Numbered from the stretch's first letter, positions 15,266 through 22,710 are shown. The stretch: 24,801 nt of DNA from JAWPNA01 sp045402695 (GCA_045402695.1 JAWPNA010000312.1:1-24801), one strand, 5' to 3'. Made by a program: numbers and translations. The notes: a model not told the origin generated them from the letters alone.

Positions 15266-16615
15266 TCAGCGAAAGACCGCCGCGCCGGGCTCGGCCAGCA
15301 GCGCTTTCACCGCGCCGCGCAGGGCGCGCATCGCGTCGGTGACCTTCCCGAAGCTGTCCAGGTCCAGGCGGCTGACCGACTCCCCGTTTCTGGCCAGCCA
15401 TGAGGCGAGGATCTCCGAATCGCGATCGAGCGCGGGGAACGGCCGCACCGGAAAGGCGCCGCAGACGACGCGGCCGATCATCCGGCCGGCCTGCCGCAGA
15501 CCTCCTCCTCTCGGGCCGATCGTCACGTGGCCCGCGTGCCTGCCGTCACGCACGAACACCATGGTGACACCGCGCCCGCCGGGTCGCGGCAGCAGGATTG
15601 CGAAGCGGCGCGTGGCGCCGTAGCTCGGGCCCCGCTCGTGGATCTCCATCTGCACGTTGCCGGACGGCTTTCGCCGCTTGATGAGCCGGGCCTCGCGCAG
15701 GAGCGCTTCCAGCTCCGAACCCGCAGTCTCGACCTCGAGCCGGTGCACGCGCGGGAGAAAGCGGGCCCCGTGGTGCGGTCCGGCGCCGCGCCGTGCCAGC
15801 GAGGCGCCCGACCGGAAGTAGGAGCTGACCCGCCGCCTCAGGTTCTTGGCCTTGCCGACATAGAGCAGAGATCCCTCGGCATCGTAGAAACGGTAGATGC
15901 CCGGCCCGGGAGACAGCGCGGCGAGCTGGCGGGCTGTGATGCCCTCAGGCAGCTTCGGTTCACCTGTCTTCGACCCGGCGCCCTCTGCTTGCTCCCGCAG
16001 CCACGAATCGGCCGCGGCGATACAGGCCGCCATGGCCAGCGCCCTGCCAGCGGCATCCTCGGTCTCGAGCCAACGCACGCCCAGTGACGCGCAGATCGCG
16101 TCCAGGCCCGCGCCGCGAGCAAGCCTGGGGCCGCCCCGGAGCAGGCCACGCAGCGACACGATCGATTCAGGAGTGCAGAACCCGCTGCGCGCCAGCCACT
16201 CCCGAAGTCGCGGACCTTCCGCAGCGAGGTCCATCAGCACGGCGGTGGCCCCCAGGAACGAATCCGTTTCGGGCGACCGGGCCGTGCCCACCTTCTCGCC
16301 GCGCACCTCGACGAGCGTGTAGTCCGGTGTCACGCGGTCCGCCCCGCCCTCCCCGCCAAACACGACAACCACGAAGCGCGGCAGGGTGACGTCGTCGGCC
16401 GCGCTCGGAGGAAGCCAGCCCATCCCCGGTGTGTAGGTGAGTCCGGCCGGCTCCAGCGCCGGCCGCAGCAGGCGGGTCGCCAGTTCCTCCGTCGGTGTGA
16501 AGACCTTGAGGAACCGCTGCGCCAGCATGTGGCTGGAGGCAGGCCCGGCCCTCTGCCCGAGGAAGGCGCGGACCTGTGACACCAGATCGTGACGGCCCCC
16601 TCTGCCAGGCTTCAT
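15266..16615 (-). CDS. GIY-YIG nuclease (UvrC/Cho-like) fused to a degenerate DnaQ-type exonuclease domain
   Basis: About 449 residues. The C-terminal part has an intact UvrC-type GIY-YIG domain: GPGIYRFY, YVGKAKNLRRRV, and later ELEALLREARLIKRRKPSGN with the expected catalytic Glu and Asn. The N-terminal part aligns with DnaQ-type exonuclease domains found fused to GIY-YIG in other bacteria, but the active-site acidic motif expected as FVVVDxETTG reads FVVVVFGGEGG, and the final HRALGDA-like motif reads ETEDAAGRALA. The exonuclease is therefore probably dead. It may cut DNA during repair with the dead domain as a binding module. ATG 16615 has GAGG at good spacing; an in-frame ATG at 16648 lacks one. 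It is divergent from the molybdoenzyme gene. Confidence 0.82.
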   Translation of the reverse strand: MKPGRGGRHDLVSQVRAFLGQRAGPASSHMLAQRFLKVFTPTEELATRLLRPALEPAGLTYTPGMGWLPPSAADDVTLPRFVVVVFGGEGGADRVTPDYTLVEVRGEKVGTARSPETDSFLGATAVLMDLAAEGPRLREWLARSGFCTPESIVSLRGLLRGGPRLARGAGLDAICASLGVRWLETEDAAGRALAMAACIAAADSWLREQAEGAGSKTGEPKLPEGITARQLAALSPGPGIYRFYDAEGSLLYVGKAKNLRRRVSSYFRSGASLARRGAGPHHGARFLPRVHRLEVETAGSELEALLREARLIKRRKPSGNVQMEIHERGPSYGATRRFAILLPRPGGRGVTMVFVRDGRHAGHVTIGPRGGGLRQAGRMIGRVVCGAFPVRPFPALDRDSEILASWLARNGESVSRLDLDSFGKVTDAMRALRGAVKALLAEPGAAVFR

Positions 16616-16680
16616 CGATTCCGCCTCGAACGTGGATCCCCGCTTCATGACGGAACATCCAATACACCGGCGACGCGCGC

Positions 16681-16729
16681 ATCATATCAGCGTGCTTTCG
16701 TTGAAATGCACTCCTCCGGCTGATATGTT
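16681..16729. promoter_or_regulatory. Mirror-image divergent promoters sharing a 9-bp inverted repeat
   Basis: CATATCAGC (16683-16691) and GCTGATATG (16719-16727) form a perfect 9-bp inverted repeat, 27 bp apart. Each copy, read outward, holds an extended -10: TGATATGTT on the plus strand (-10 16724-16729) and TGATATGAT on the minus strand (-10 16686-16681). On the plus strand TTGAAA (16701-16706) lies exactly 17 bp before the -10, which is a strong promoter for the molybdoenzyme gene. The minus -35 is weak. One regulator could also bind both arms. Confidence 0.6.
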
Positions 16730-16750
16730 CGGCAAGGGAGAAGCCGCACC

Positions 16751-17365
16751 ATGGGACTTTTCGACAAAGCCAGGAGCGACACTGCCTCGAAGGATGAAGG
16801 CCGCGAGCGCCTTCCCCCCGGCCAGGTCACCACCGAGAAGTGGCCGGTGCTCACCTACGGCGAGACGCCGCTGATCGAGACCAAGGACTGGCGGTTCCGT
16901 GCTTCCGGACTCGTCGACCAGGAACAGATCCTCACCTGGGACGACCTCCTGGCCTTCCCTGCCGTCCGGATCGTCTGCGACATGCACTGCGTGACGCGCT
17001 GGAGCAAGTTCGACAACGCGTTCGAGGGGGTGCGCGTGAGGGATCTCCTCGCGTCCCTGAACGTCAAGCCCGAGGCGCGCTACGTCATGGTGCACGGCTA
17101 CGGTGGATACACGACGAATGTGCCACTCACCGATCTGATGGACGATGACGTGCTGCTGGCCTACAAGTACGACGGCAAGCCGCTGGAGCCGGACCACGGC
17201 GGGCCGTGCCGCCTGCTGCTGCCCAAGCTATATCTGTGGAAGAGCGCCAAGTGGGTGAACGGCTTCGAGCTCATCGAGAAGGACAAGCCGGGATTCTGGG
17301 AGAGGGCCGGGTATCACATGTACGGTGATCCATGGAAGGAAGAGCGCCACGGGTGGAGCTGGTGA
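16751..17365 (+). CDS. Cytosolic sulfite oxidase-like molybdopterin oxidoreductase
   Basis: A 204-residue single-domain protein of the YuiH/COG2041 type. It has the sulfite oxidase fold's Mo-cofactor domain only, without haem or dimerisation domains. The expected molybdenum ligand cysteine is C80 in CDMHCVTRWSK. Later motifs (GYTTNVPL, GGPCRLLLP, KWVNGFEL) are typical. There is no Tat or other signal peptide, so it probably acts in the cytosol on an unknown substrate. AAGGGAG (16734-16740) precedes the ATG, and the promoter above would leave a leader of only about 15 nt. The next gene overlaps its 3' end. Confidence 0.9.
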   Translation: MGLFDKARSDTASKDEGRERLPPGQVTTEKWPVLTYGETPLIETKDWRFRASGLVDQEQILTWDDLLAFPAVRIVCDMHCVTRWSKFDNAFEGVRVRDLLASLNVKPEARYVMVHGYGGYTTNVPLTDLMDDDVLLAYKYDGKPLEPDHGGPCRLLLPKLYLWKSAKWVNGFELIEKDKPGFWERAGYHMYGDPWKEERHGWSW

Positions 17366-18228
17366 GGGGCCTCGGCCAGCACTGTTCGCTGATCCTGCTG
17401 TCGGCGGCGGGGGGCGTCCTGCTCGCCGCGGTGACGGCCTCCCTGTCCCCGGCCCTGGTGGTGCAATCCGCCTCGCTGCTGGGAAGCGAAGCGTTCGCCC
17501 AGGTCCAGGCGCCGGCTCCCGCCCGGATGCCGCCCCGACAGAGGACGGGCCGCACCGAAGGCCTCCCAGACCTGATCCTGGAGAGCCACAAGTTCGGTGT
17601 CTACTCCGCCAGGCCCGAGGGTGCAGGGACGTTGCCCGGCGTGGTGCTCGTGCACGATTCCTGGGGGCTCAACGCGGATTTCAAGAAGATGGCCGACCGC
17701 CTCGCACGGGGCGGCTTCTTCGTGATGGCCCCCGATCTCTATGCAGGCAAGGTCGCTCTCGACGCCGACAAGGCCCGCGAGATGGCCACACTGCTGGACA
17801 AGCCGGCCGCTGTCGGTCTGCTCGACGAGCTGTCGGGCTATCTGAAGACACATCCCGGCGTGGGCGACCATCGCGTGGGAGTCGTCGGCTTCGGCATGGG
17901 CGGTCACGTGGCGCTTCTCACGGGGATGAAGTCGCGCGATCTCTCCGCCGTGGTGGTGGCCTATGGCAGTCCCGTGCTCGAGGCCGAGGCGCTGCGGAGC
18001 ATCCCCTGTCCCATCCTGGCGCTGTACGGCGATGACGACGAGATCACGATTCCACAGCACATCGAGGCATTCCGCTCGGCGCTGGCCGCCGCCCGGCGGA
18101 CGGCCGATGTGAAGACGTACCCGAGTACCGGCTATGGCTTCATGGACGAGGCCGACTCGCGATACAAGGCCGGCCCGGCGCAGGAAGCATGGGACAGGGT
18201 GTCCGCCTTCCTGAAGAGCAACTTGTAG
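17362..18228 (+). CDS. Exported dienelactone hydrolase-fold protein lacking the catalytic Cys and His (probable pseudoenzyme)
   Basis: About 288 residues. An N-terminal hydrophobic segment (LILLSAAGGVLLAAV) and a following Ala/Pro-rich linker suggest export. The alpha/beta hydrolase core is recognisable (VVLVHDSWGLN, PDLYAG, YGDDDE). The nucleophile elbow, normally GFCMGG in this family, reads GFGMGG: the codon at 17893-17895 is GGC. The catalytic His, normally in GHGF, is Tyr in GYGF (codon 18133-18135, TAT). Asp is kept in YGDDDE. Loss of two of three triad residues with the fold and frame intact suggests a binding or scaffold role. GTG 17362 overlaps the preceding stop (GTGA); ATG 17332 is an alternative. 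Confidence 0.78.
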   Translation: MRGLGQHCSLILLSAAGGVLLAAVTASLSPALVVQSASLLGSEAFAQVQAPAPARMPPRQRTGRTEGLPDLILESHKFGVYSARPEGAGTLPGVVLVHDSWGLNADFKKMADRLARGGFFVMAPDLYAGKVALDADKAREMATLLDKPAAVGLLDELSGYLKTHPGVGDHRVGVVGFGMGGHVALLTGMKSRDLSAVVVAYGSPVLEAEALRSIPCPILALYGDDDEITIPQHIEAFRSALAAARRTADVKTYPSTGYGFMDEADSRYKAGPAQEAWDRVSAFLKSNL

Positions 18229-18229
18229 C

Positions 18230-18580
18230 ATGCCGTCACGTCCAAGCCGCAGCCTGGAGACCTTTCCCAATCCGAGGCCGGGGCGCGACTACGAGATCTC
18301 CTTCGAGTGCTCCGAGTTCACCTGTCTCTGTCCGAGGACGGGGCAGCCAGACTTCGCGACGATCCGGATCACCTATACGCCCGCCGACCTCTGCGTGGAG
18401 CTCAAGTCGCTCAAACTCTATCTCTGGTCGTTCCGCGACGAAGGACACTTCCACGAGGACGTGACCAACCGGGTTCTCGACGACCTGGTCGCCGCCATCG
18501 CCCCGCGCCGCATGACGGTGGTGGGCGACTTCAGCGTGCGCGGCGGAATCCACACGGTCGTCACGGCGAAGCATCCATAG
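18230..18580 (+). CDS. queF: NADPH-dependent 7-cyano-7-deazaguanine reductase QueF
   Basis: A 116-residue type I (single-domain) QueF that reduces preQ0 to preQ1 for queuosine in tRNA. The nucleophilic cysteine is C34 in LCPRTGQPDF, and D41 is the catalytic acid. The QueF signature ELKSLKLYLWSF lies at 57-68. A second cysteine, C32 (FTCLC), sits where many homologues have Ser. The ATG is one base after the preceding stop codon, so it is probably coupled to the hydrolase-like gene. No terminator follows before the toxin-antitoxin promoter. Confidence 0.95.
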   Translation: MPSRPSRSLETFPNPRPGRDYEISFECSEFTCLCPRTGQPDFATIRITYTPADLCVELKSLKLYLWSFRDEGHFHEDVTNRVLDDLVAAIAPRRMTVVGDFSVRGGIHTVVTAKHP

Positions 18581-18625
18581 CCCCGCGCCGCTCTTGGGTG
18601 GTTGCCGAACGGTTCAAGACGTTCC

Positions 18626-18659
18626 TTGACGCCGGCCCATCGATGATGTATATACATCA
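18626..18659 (+). promoter_or_regulatory. vapBC promoter with a perfect 16-bp palindromic operator
   Basis: TTGACG (18626-18631) and TATATA (18649-18654) are 17 bp apart. The 16-bp perfect palindrome TGATGTATATACATCA (18644-18659) covers the -10. Beyond one mismatched pair, CG and CG flanks extend the symmetry. This is the expected layout for autoregulation by a ribbon-helix-helix antitoxin. The predicted transcription start (about 18661) sits at the GTG start codon, so the message appears leaderless. Confidence 0.75.
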
Positions 18660-18661
18660 CC

Positions 18662-18922
18662 GTGATCAGAACCCAGCTCTACCTCGATGAGAAGATCCAC
18701 AACCGGCTTCAGGCGGTCGCCCGCAAACAGCACCGCACCATCTCGGAGCTGGTCCGGGAGGCGCTGGCCAGGGTCTACGGTGAAACCAGCCTGCACGAAC
18801 TGCGCAGGACGCTCTTTGCTATCGAGGGCTTGTGGAAAGACAGAGACGACATCGGCGACACGCGCGCGTACGTGAGACGCCTGCGCCGCGGTACACGCCG
18901 GAAGCGCCGTCTGGGGATCTAG
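18662..18922 (+). CDS. Ribbon-helix-helix antitoxin (VapB-like)
   Basis: An 86-residue protein with a CopG/RHH fold in the first 40 residues: the strand RTQLYLD (3-9), then helices NRLQAVARKQ and ISELVREALARVY. It would bind the palindrome just upstream as a dimer and neutralise the PIN toxin with its C-terminal half. Odd features are the GTG start with no Shine-Dalgarno and a very basic C-terminus (RRLRRGTRRKRR, 72-83), where the toxin-wrapping segment would be expected. It is 8 bp upstream of the toxin gene. Confidence 0.85.
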   Translation: MIRTQLYLDEKIHNRLQAVARKQHRTISELVREALARVYGETSLHELRRTLFAIEGLWKDRDDIGDTRAYVRRLRRGTRRKRRLGI

Positions 18923-18930
18923 CCGGCGTC

Positions 18931-19308
18931 TTGCTCGACACGGACGTCGTGATCGAGGTGCTGCGCGGCCGCAAGCCCCCGGCGCGGGCCCTCGCCGACC
19001 TGGAGGTCGCCGGTGTTCGAACGTACTGCTGCGCGGTGACCTGGGCTGAGATCTTTGCCGGCATCAGGCCCGGCGAGGAGCCGTTCACCGAGGCATTCCT
19101 GTCAGGCCGGGGAGAGGTGCTCATTGACGCGACGACCGGACGGCGCGCCGGCGCCTACCTCGCTCGGTACGCGAAATCTCATGGGATAGAGGTCGCCGAC
19201 GCGCTGATCGCCGCGACGGCGGTGAGCGCAGGCCTGCGCCTCTGGACACTCAACCGTCGCGATTATCCGATGCCCGACGTCACGTTCTACGACGCCAGCA
19301 GCGCATAG
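18931..19308 (+). CDS. PIN-domain toxin (VapC-like ribonuclease)
   Basis: About 125 residues, the usual VapC length. The PIN-domain acidic residues are D3 in LLDTDVVIEVLRG, E40 in TWAEIFAG and D90 in EVADALIAATA, with N108 in LNRRDYP. These coordinate metal for cleavage of RNA, usually tRNA or rRNA. The start is the best guess: a TTG at 18931, 8 bp after the antitoxin stop; upstream in-frame codons overlap the antitoxin. The last 22 bp overlap the 3' end of the convergent permease gene. Confidence 0.85.
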   Translation: MLDTDVVIEVLRGRKPPARALADLEVAGVRTYCCAVTWAEIFAGIRPGEEPFTEAFLSGRGEVLIDATTGRRAGAYLARYAKSHGIEVADALIAATAVSAGLRLWTLNRRDYPMPDVTFYDASSA

Positions 19309-20636
19309 CGCGCCACGAACAAGAGTCCCAGCAGGTAGACGAGCCACGGCACGTCGCACCGCCGCCCGGCCAGCACCTTGAGGATCGGATAGGTGATGAA
19401 CCCCAGCGCCAGCCCATCGGCGATGCTGAATGTGAAAGGGATGCCTGCCATCACGAGAAACGCCGGCAGCGCCTCGGTCACATCGTCCCACGGTATGCGA
19501 ACGATGCCGCGCGCCATCAGGCAGCCCACCAGCATCAGAGCGGGGGCGGTGATCGGCTGCATTGGCGGGCCCCCCTCCACTTCGACGCCGCCGCCCACCA
19601 TCCGCACCAGCGGCGCGATGAACAGGGATGCCAGAAAGAGTCCCCCCGTGATCACGTTGGCGAAGCCGGTTCTGCCGCCCGCCTCCACCCCCGTCGCGCT
19701 CTCGATGTAGGCGGTCACCGTGGACGTGCCGAGCGCCGCGCCGGCCACGGTGCCCGAGGCGTCGGCCAGCAGCGCGCGTTCGCCACGCAGTAGCTTGCCG
19801 TCCCGCACGAGGCCGGCGCGCTGCCCCACCGCCACCAGCGTTCCGACGGCGTCGAACAGCGCCATGTACAGAAAAACCAGCACGATCGGCATCATGCGCC
19901 AATGAAGCAGCCCGCCCAGATCCATCTTCATGAAGGTGGGGGCCAGGGACGGAGGCGGGCCCACCACACCCTGGAAGCGAACAAGGCCGGCCCACAGCGC
20001 GGCGGCCGTGGAGAGGCCCATCCCCCACAGCAGCGCGCCGCGTACGCGCCGATGCATCAGCACCGCCGTCACCGCGAGGCCGAAGAAGCCAAGAAGAGGC
20101 GGCGCCGAGGTCACGTCTCCCAGCCGCACGAGGCCACCCGGGTCCCTGCGCACGATGCCGGCGTTGGCCATCCCGATGAACGCGATGAACAGGCCGATCC
20201 CGACGGCGATCCCGGCCTTGAGAGACTCGGGGATAGCCTCGATCAGGTGACGGCGCGCGCGCGTCAATGTGAGCACCACAAAGATGACGCCCGAGACGAA
20301 GACCGCAGCCAGCGCCTGCTGCCACGCGATACCCATCCCCAGCACCACGGTGAGGAAGAAGAAGTTCTGCCCCATGCCGGGCGCCAGGGCGATCGGGTAG
20401 TTGGCGAGCACCCCCATGATGAGGGTGGCCAATGCGGCCGACAGGCAGGTGGCGGTGAAGACGGCGCCGAAGTCCATCCCCGTCTTCGACAGCACGGCCG
20501 GGTTCACAAAGATGATGTAGGACATGGCGAGGAAGGTCGTCAGGCCAGCCAGAGCTTCGTTCTTGAGAGAGGAGCCGGCTTCGCGGATCTTGAAGAACGA
20601 ATCGAGCGAACCCGTCAATCCCGCCATGCCCGCCAT
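19287..20636 (-). CDS. NCS2-family purine permease (AzgA-like)
   Basis: A 449-residue polytopic membrane protein with the hydrophobicity of a multi-helix carrier. AzgA-type features include the signature GTSTVTAYIESATG followed by GGRTGFANVITGG, and NPAVLSKTG with LAPGMGQNFFF near the N-terminus. AzgA-type carriers import adenine, hypoxanthine and guanine. It begins 13 bp after ygfZ and is third in the mqnD-ygfZ unit. Futalosine menaquinone synthesis releases adenine or hypoxanthine, so a purine carrier here may be more than coincidence. ATG 20636 follows AAGG; ATG 20627 is possible. Its tail overlaps vapC. Confidence 0.9.
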   Translation of the reverse strand: MAGMAGLTGSLDSFFKIREAGSSLKNEALAGLTTFLAMSYIIFVNPAVLSKTGMDFGAVFTATCLSAALATLIMGVLANYPIALAPGMGQNFFFLTVVLGMGIAWQQALAAVFVSGVIFVVLTLTRARRHLIEAIPESLKAGIAVGIGLFIAFIGMANAGIVRRDPGGLVRLGDVTSAPPLLGFFGLAVTAVLMHRRVRGALLWGMGLSTAAALWAGLVRFQGVVGPPPSLAPTFMKMDLGGLLHWRMMPIVLVFLYMALFDAVGTLVAVGQRAGLVRDGKLLRGERALLADASGTVAGAALGTSTVTAYIESATGVEAGGRTGFANVITGGLFLASLFIAPLVRMVGGGVEVEGGPPMQPITAPALMLVGCLMARGIVRIPWDDVTEALPAFLVMAGIPFTFSIADGLALGFITYPILKVLAGRRCDVPWLVYLLGLLFVARYALLAS

Positions 20637-20649
20637 GACCTTGGGGGGG

Positions 20650-21768
20650 CTAGGATGAGGGCCGGGGAGTCGGCCGGCGGAACGGCAGCTCGGCTGCCTC
20701 GGCTCCGACACGCTCCTCGGGTGAGACGACGACGAGCCGAGTGCCGGGTGCGGCCTGCTCGTTGCGCACGAAGCCGAGCCCGATGACGCGGCGGAAGTCC
20801 AGAGACGGCGCCACACTGGTGAGCTTGCCGATCACGGAACCCGGATGGTCCGGCGCCTCGATGGCGCTCCCGGCTTCCGGGACCGGGCCGGGATCGAGCC
20901 ACAGCCCCACCAGCAGCTTCGAGATCTTGTGGCGCGAATCGAGGCGTGCCACCACCTCCTGCCCGATGTAGCATCCCTTGGTCCAGGAGATCGCCGTCTC
21001 GAGGCCCGCCTCCAGCGGATTGTACTCCTCGGTCAGCTCGCGGCCGAAGCGCGGAACCCCGAACTCCACGCGCAGCATCTCGTACGCCTCCTCGCCGCAG
21101 GGCGACACCCCGTACGCCTCCCCGCGATCGCAGAGAGCTTTCCACACGGCCGCGGCCCCCTGGGCGGGCACGATCAGTACGAAGCCGGATCCTCCGATGT
21201 CGCCGGTGCGCGCCGCGATGAACGTCACGCCGTCCACCTGAAGCTCGGCGTTGTGATGAAGTGGCAGGTCGCCCAGGCGATGCGCCTTGCAAACCCCCTC
21301 GAGCAGGTGGGCCGACTGCGGACCGAACAGCGAGATCATCGCGGTCGCGCTGGTCACGTCCTGGAGGACCACCTCGTCGCGGAATCGCAGCTTTTCGATG
21401 GTCTCCTTCACACGCCCTTGATTACCCGGCGAAGTCACGAGGTCGTAGGAATCCTCCCGCGCGTAGAGGCGCAGGTCGTCGATGATCCGCCCCTTGTCGG
21501 TGAGCAGAGCGGTCCGGGCCCCCTGCCCCGACTGAATAGTCCTGAGATCGTTGGTCGTGATCCGGTTCAACAGGTCGTAGCGCTTCGCTCCCGTCACGCG
21601 CAGGCGTCCGTGATGGGAGCGATCCATGACCGCGACGGTCCCCTTGGCCGCCAGGTATTCCATCTTGATGTTCTCGTAGACCCGCGGCATTTCCCAGCCG
21701 TCCACGTCGCCGAAGGCGACCTGTCCCTTGCTCTGGATCTCGTGCAGCGGGCTGACCGGCATTGGCAT
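20650..21768 (-). CDS. ygfZ: YgfZ/GcvT-like folate-binding protein
   Basis: About 372 residues. The signature KGCYIGQEVVAR is the YgfZ hallmark, with the functional cysteine. It has a GcvT-like fold in the remainder. YgfZ proteins bind tetrahydrofolate and help maintain or repair Fe-S enzymes, such as the radical SAM enzyme MiaB in E. coli. ATG 21768 is chosen because GGAG precedes it by 6 nt; the frame continues upstream to GTG 21795, which has no ribosome binding site. It lies 34 nt after mqnD. This window encodes four radical SAM proteins, so an Fe-S helper beside a menaquinone gene fits. A run of seven Cs separates its stop from the permease gene. Confidence 0.9.
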   Translation of the reverse strand: MPMPVSPLHEIQSKGQVAFGDVDGWEMPRVYENIKMEYLAAKGTVAVMDRSHHGRLRVTGAKRYDLLNRITTNDLRTIQSGQGARTALLTDKGRIIDDLRLYAREDSYDLVTSPGNQGRVKETIEKLRFRDEVVLQDVTSATAMISLFGPQSAHLLEGVCKAHRLGDLPLHHNAELQVDGVTFIAARTGDIGGSGFVLIVPAQGAAAVWKALCDRGEAYGVSPCGEEAYEMLRVEFGVPRFGRELTEEYNPLEAGLETAISWTKGCYIGQEVVARLDSRHKISKLLVGLWLDPGPVPEAGSAIEAPDHPGSVIGKLTSVAPSLDFRRVIGLGFVRNEQAAPGTRLVVVSPEERVGAEAAELPFRRPTPRPSS

Positions 21769-21802
21769 GGGGATCTCCGGAGTGGTGGTGGTCACCGAGT
21801 GG

Positions 21803-22663
21803 TCACACGGTCATGAACCGAGGCTCTGAGAACGGGGCCGCCTCCCGCGCCTCAATGACTCCCTCCCTGCGGCCTTCTTCCAGGAATAGCCGGATGGCCG
21901 TTCGACCGCGCTCGCCGCAATCGCGCGTCAGGTCGTTCACGTACATCGAGACGAACCGATCGGTGAGGGGCGCTTCCAGTCCGCGTCCGTATTCTCGCGC
22001 ATACTCGAGGGCCTCCTCCCGGTGCTCGAGCGACCACGTGATGGCGCGCGACAGAGCCCGGCCGATGCGGCGCATGAGGTCTTCGCCCAGATCGCTCCGC
22101 ACCAGGTTCACGCCCAGCGGCAACGGCAACCCTCCCGTGGTGAAGCGCCACCACTCACCCAGGTCGAGCACCTTGTGCAGACCCTCTCTCGCGTAGGTAA
22201 GCTGTCCTTCGTGGATCAGGAGTCCCGCCTCGACCTCCCCCTCCACCACCGCGCGCGGGATCCGGTCGAAGGGAATCACCACGTGGTTGAAATTCCCGAT
22301 CGCAAGGCGCAGCGCGAGATAGGCCGAGGTCATGCTGCCCGGCACCGCCACCGTGACCGCCGCCAGGTCCGGCGCGCTCAGGGGACGGCGCGACACCACG
22401 ATGGGACCGTACCCCTCCCCCATGCTGGCGCCGCACGGGAGGATGGCGTACTTGTCGAGCAAGTAGGCGCAGGCATGCACCGAGGCGGCGGTGGTCTCGA
22501 GCTCCCCCTGAAGCGCCCGGCGGTTCAGGCTCTCGATGTCTTCCAGCACCTGGACGAACTCGAGCCCCTCGGTGTCCACCCGTCTGACGGCCAAGGGGTA
22601 ATACATGAAAGCGTCGTCGGGATCCGGACTGTGACCGAAGCGGATGGTGCGCGTCGCGGCCAT
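21803..22663 (-). CDS. mqnD: 1,4-dihydroxy-6-naphthoate synthase MqnD
   Basis: A 286-residue enzyme with the periplasmic-binding-protein-like fold of MqnA/MqnD. It converts the cyclic dehypoxanthine futalosine product of MqnC into 1,4-dihydroxy-6-naphthoate, giving the naphthoquinone ring. The N-terminal FGHSPDPDDAFMYYPL and the later EAGLLIHEGQLTY and LPLGVN are typical. The ATG at 22663 has GGAGG 7 nt upstream; an in-frame ATG at 22699 lacks one. It is separated from mqnE-mqnC by 6.6 kb but is part of the same pathway. Confidence 0.93.
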   Translation of the reverse strand: MAATRTIRFGHSPDPDDAFMYYPLAVRRVDTEGLEFVQVLEDIESLNRRALQGELETTAASVHACAYLLDKYAILPCGASMGEGYGPIVVSRRPLSAPDLAAVTVAVPGSMTSAYLALRLAIGNFNHVVIPFDRIPRAVVEGEVEAGLLIHEGQLTYAREGLHKVLDLGEWWRFTTGGLPLPLGVNLVRSDLGEDLMRRIGRALSRAITWSLEHREEALEYAREYGRGLEAPLTDRFVSMYVNDLTRDCGERGRTAIRLFLEEGRREGVIEAREAAPFSEPRFMTV

Positions 22664-22680
22664 TCGGGTTCCTCCGAGGC

Positions 22681-22696
22681 GAGGTTTTTGAACCTC
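22681..22696 (-). other. Hairpin in the mqnD leader
   Basis: GAGGTT-TTTG-AACCTC (22681-22696) can form a 6-bp stem with a 4-nt loop. It lies just upstream of the mqnD ribosome binding site. It could affect translation or be a protein-binding dyad. No clear mqnD promoter was found. Confidence 0.3.
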
Positions 22697-22710
22697 CATG
22701 CTAGCCCATC

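Noticed and set aside
18607..18620. GAAC-G-GTTC dyad downstream of queF as a terminator
   Set aside because: The stem is short and no T-tract follows.
19287..19308. vapC/permease 22-bp overlap as a sign of a frameshift or truncated gene
   Set aside because: Both proteins have complete, family-typical C-termini; this is a plain tail-to-tail overlap.
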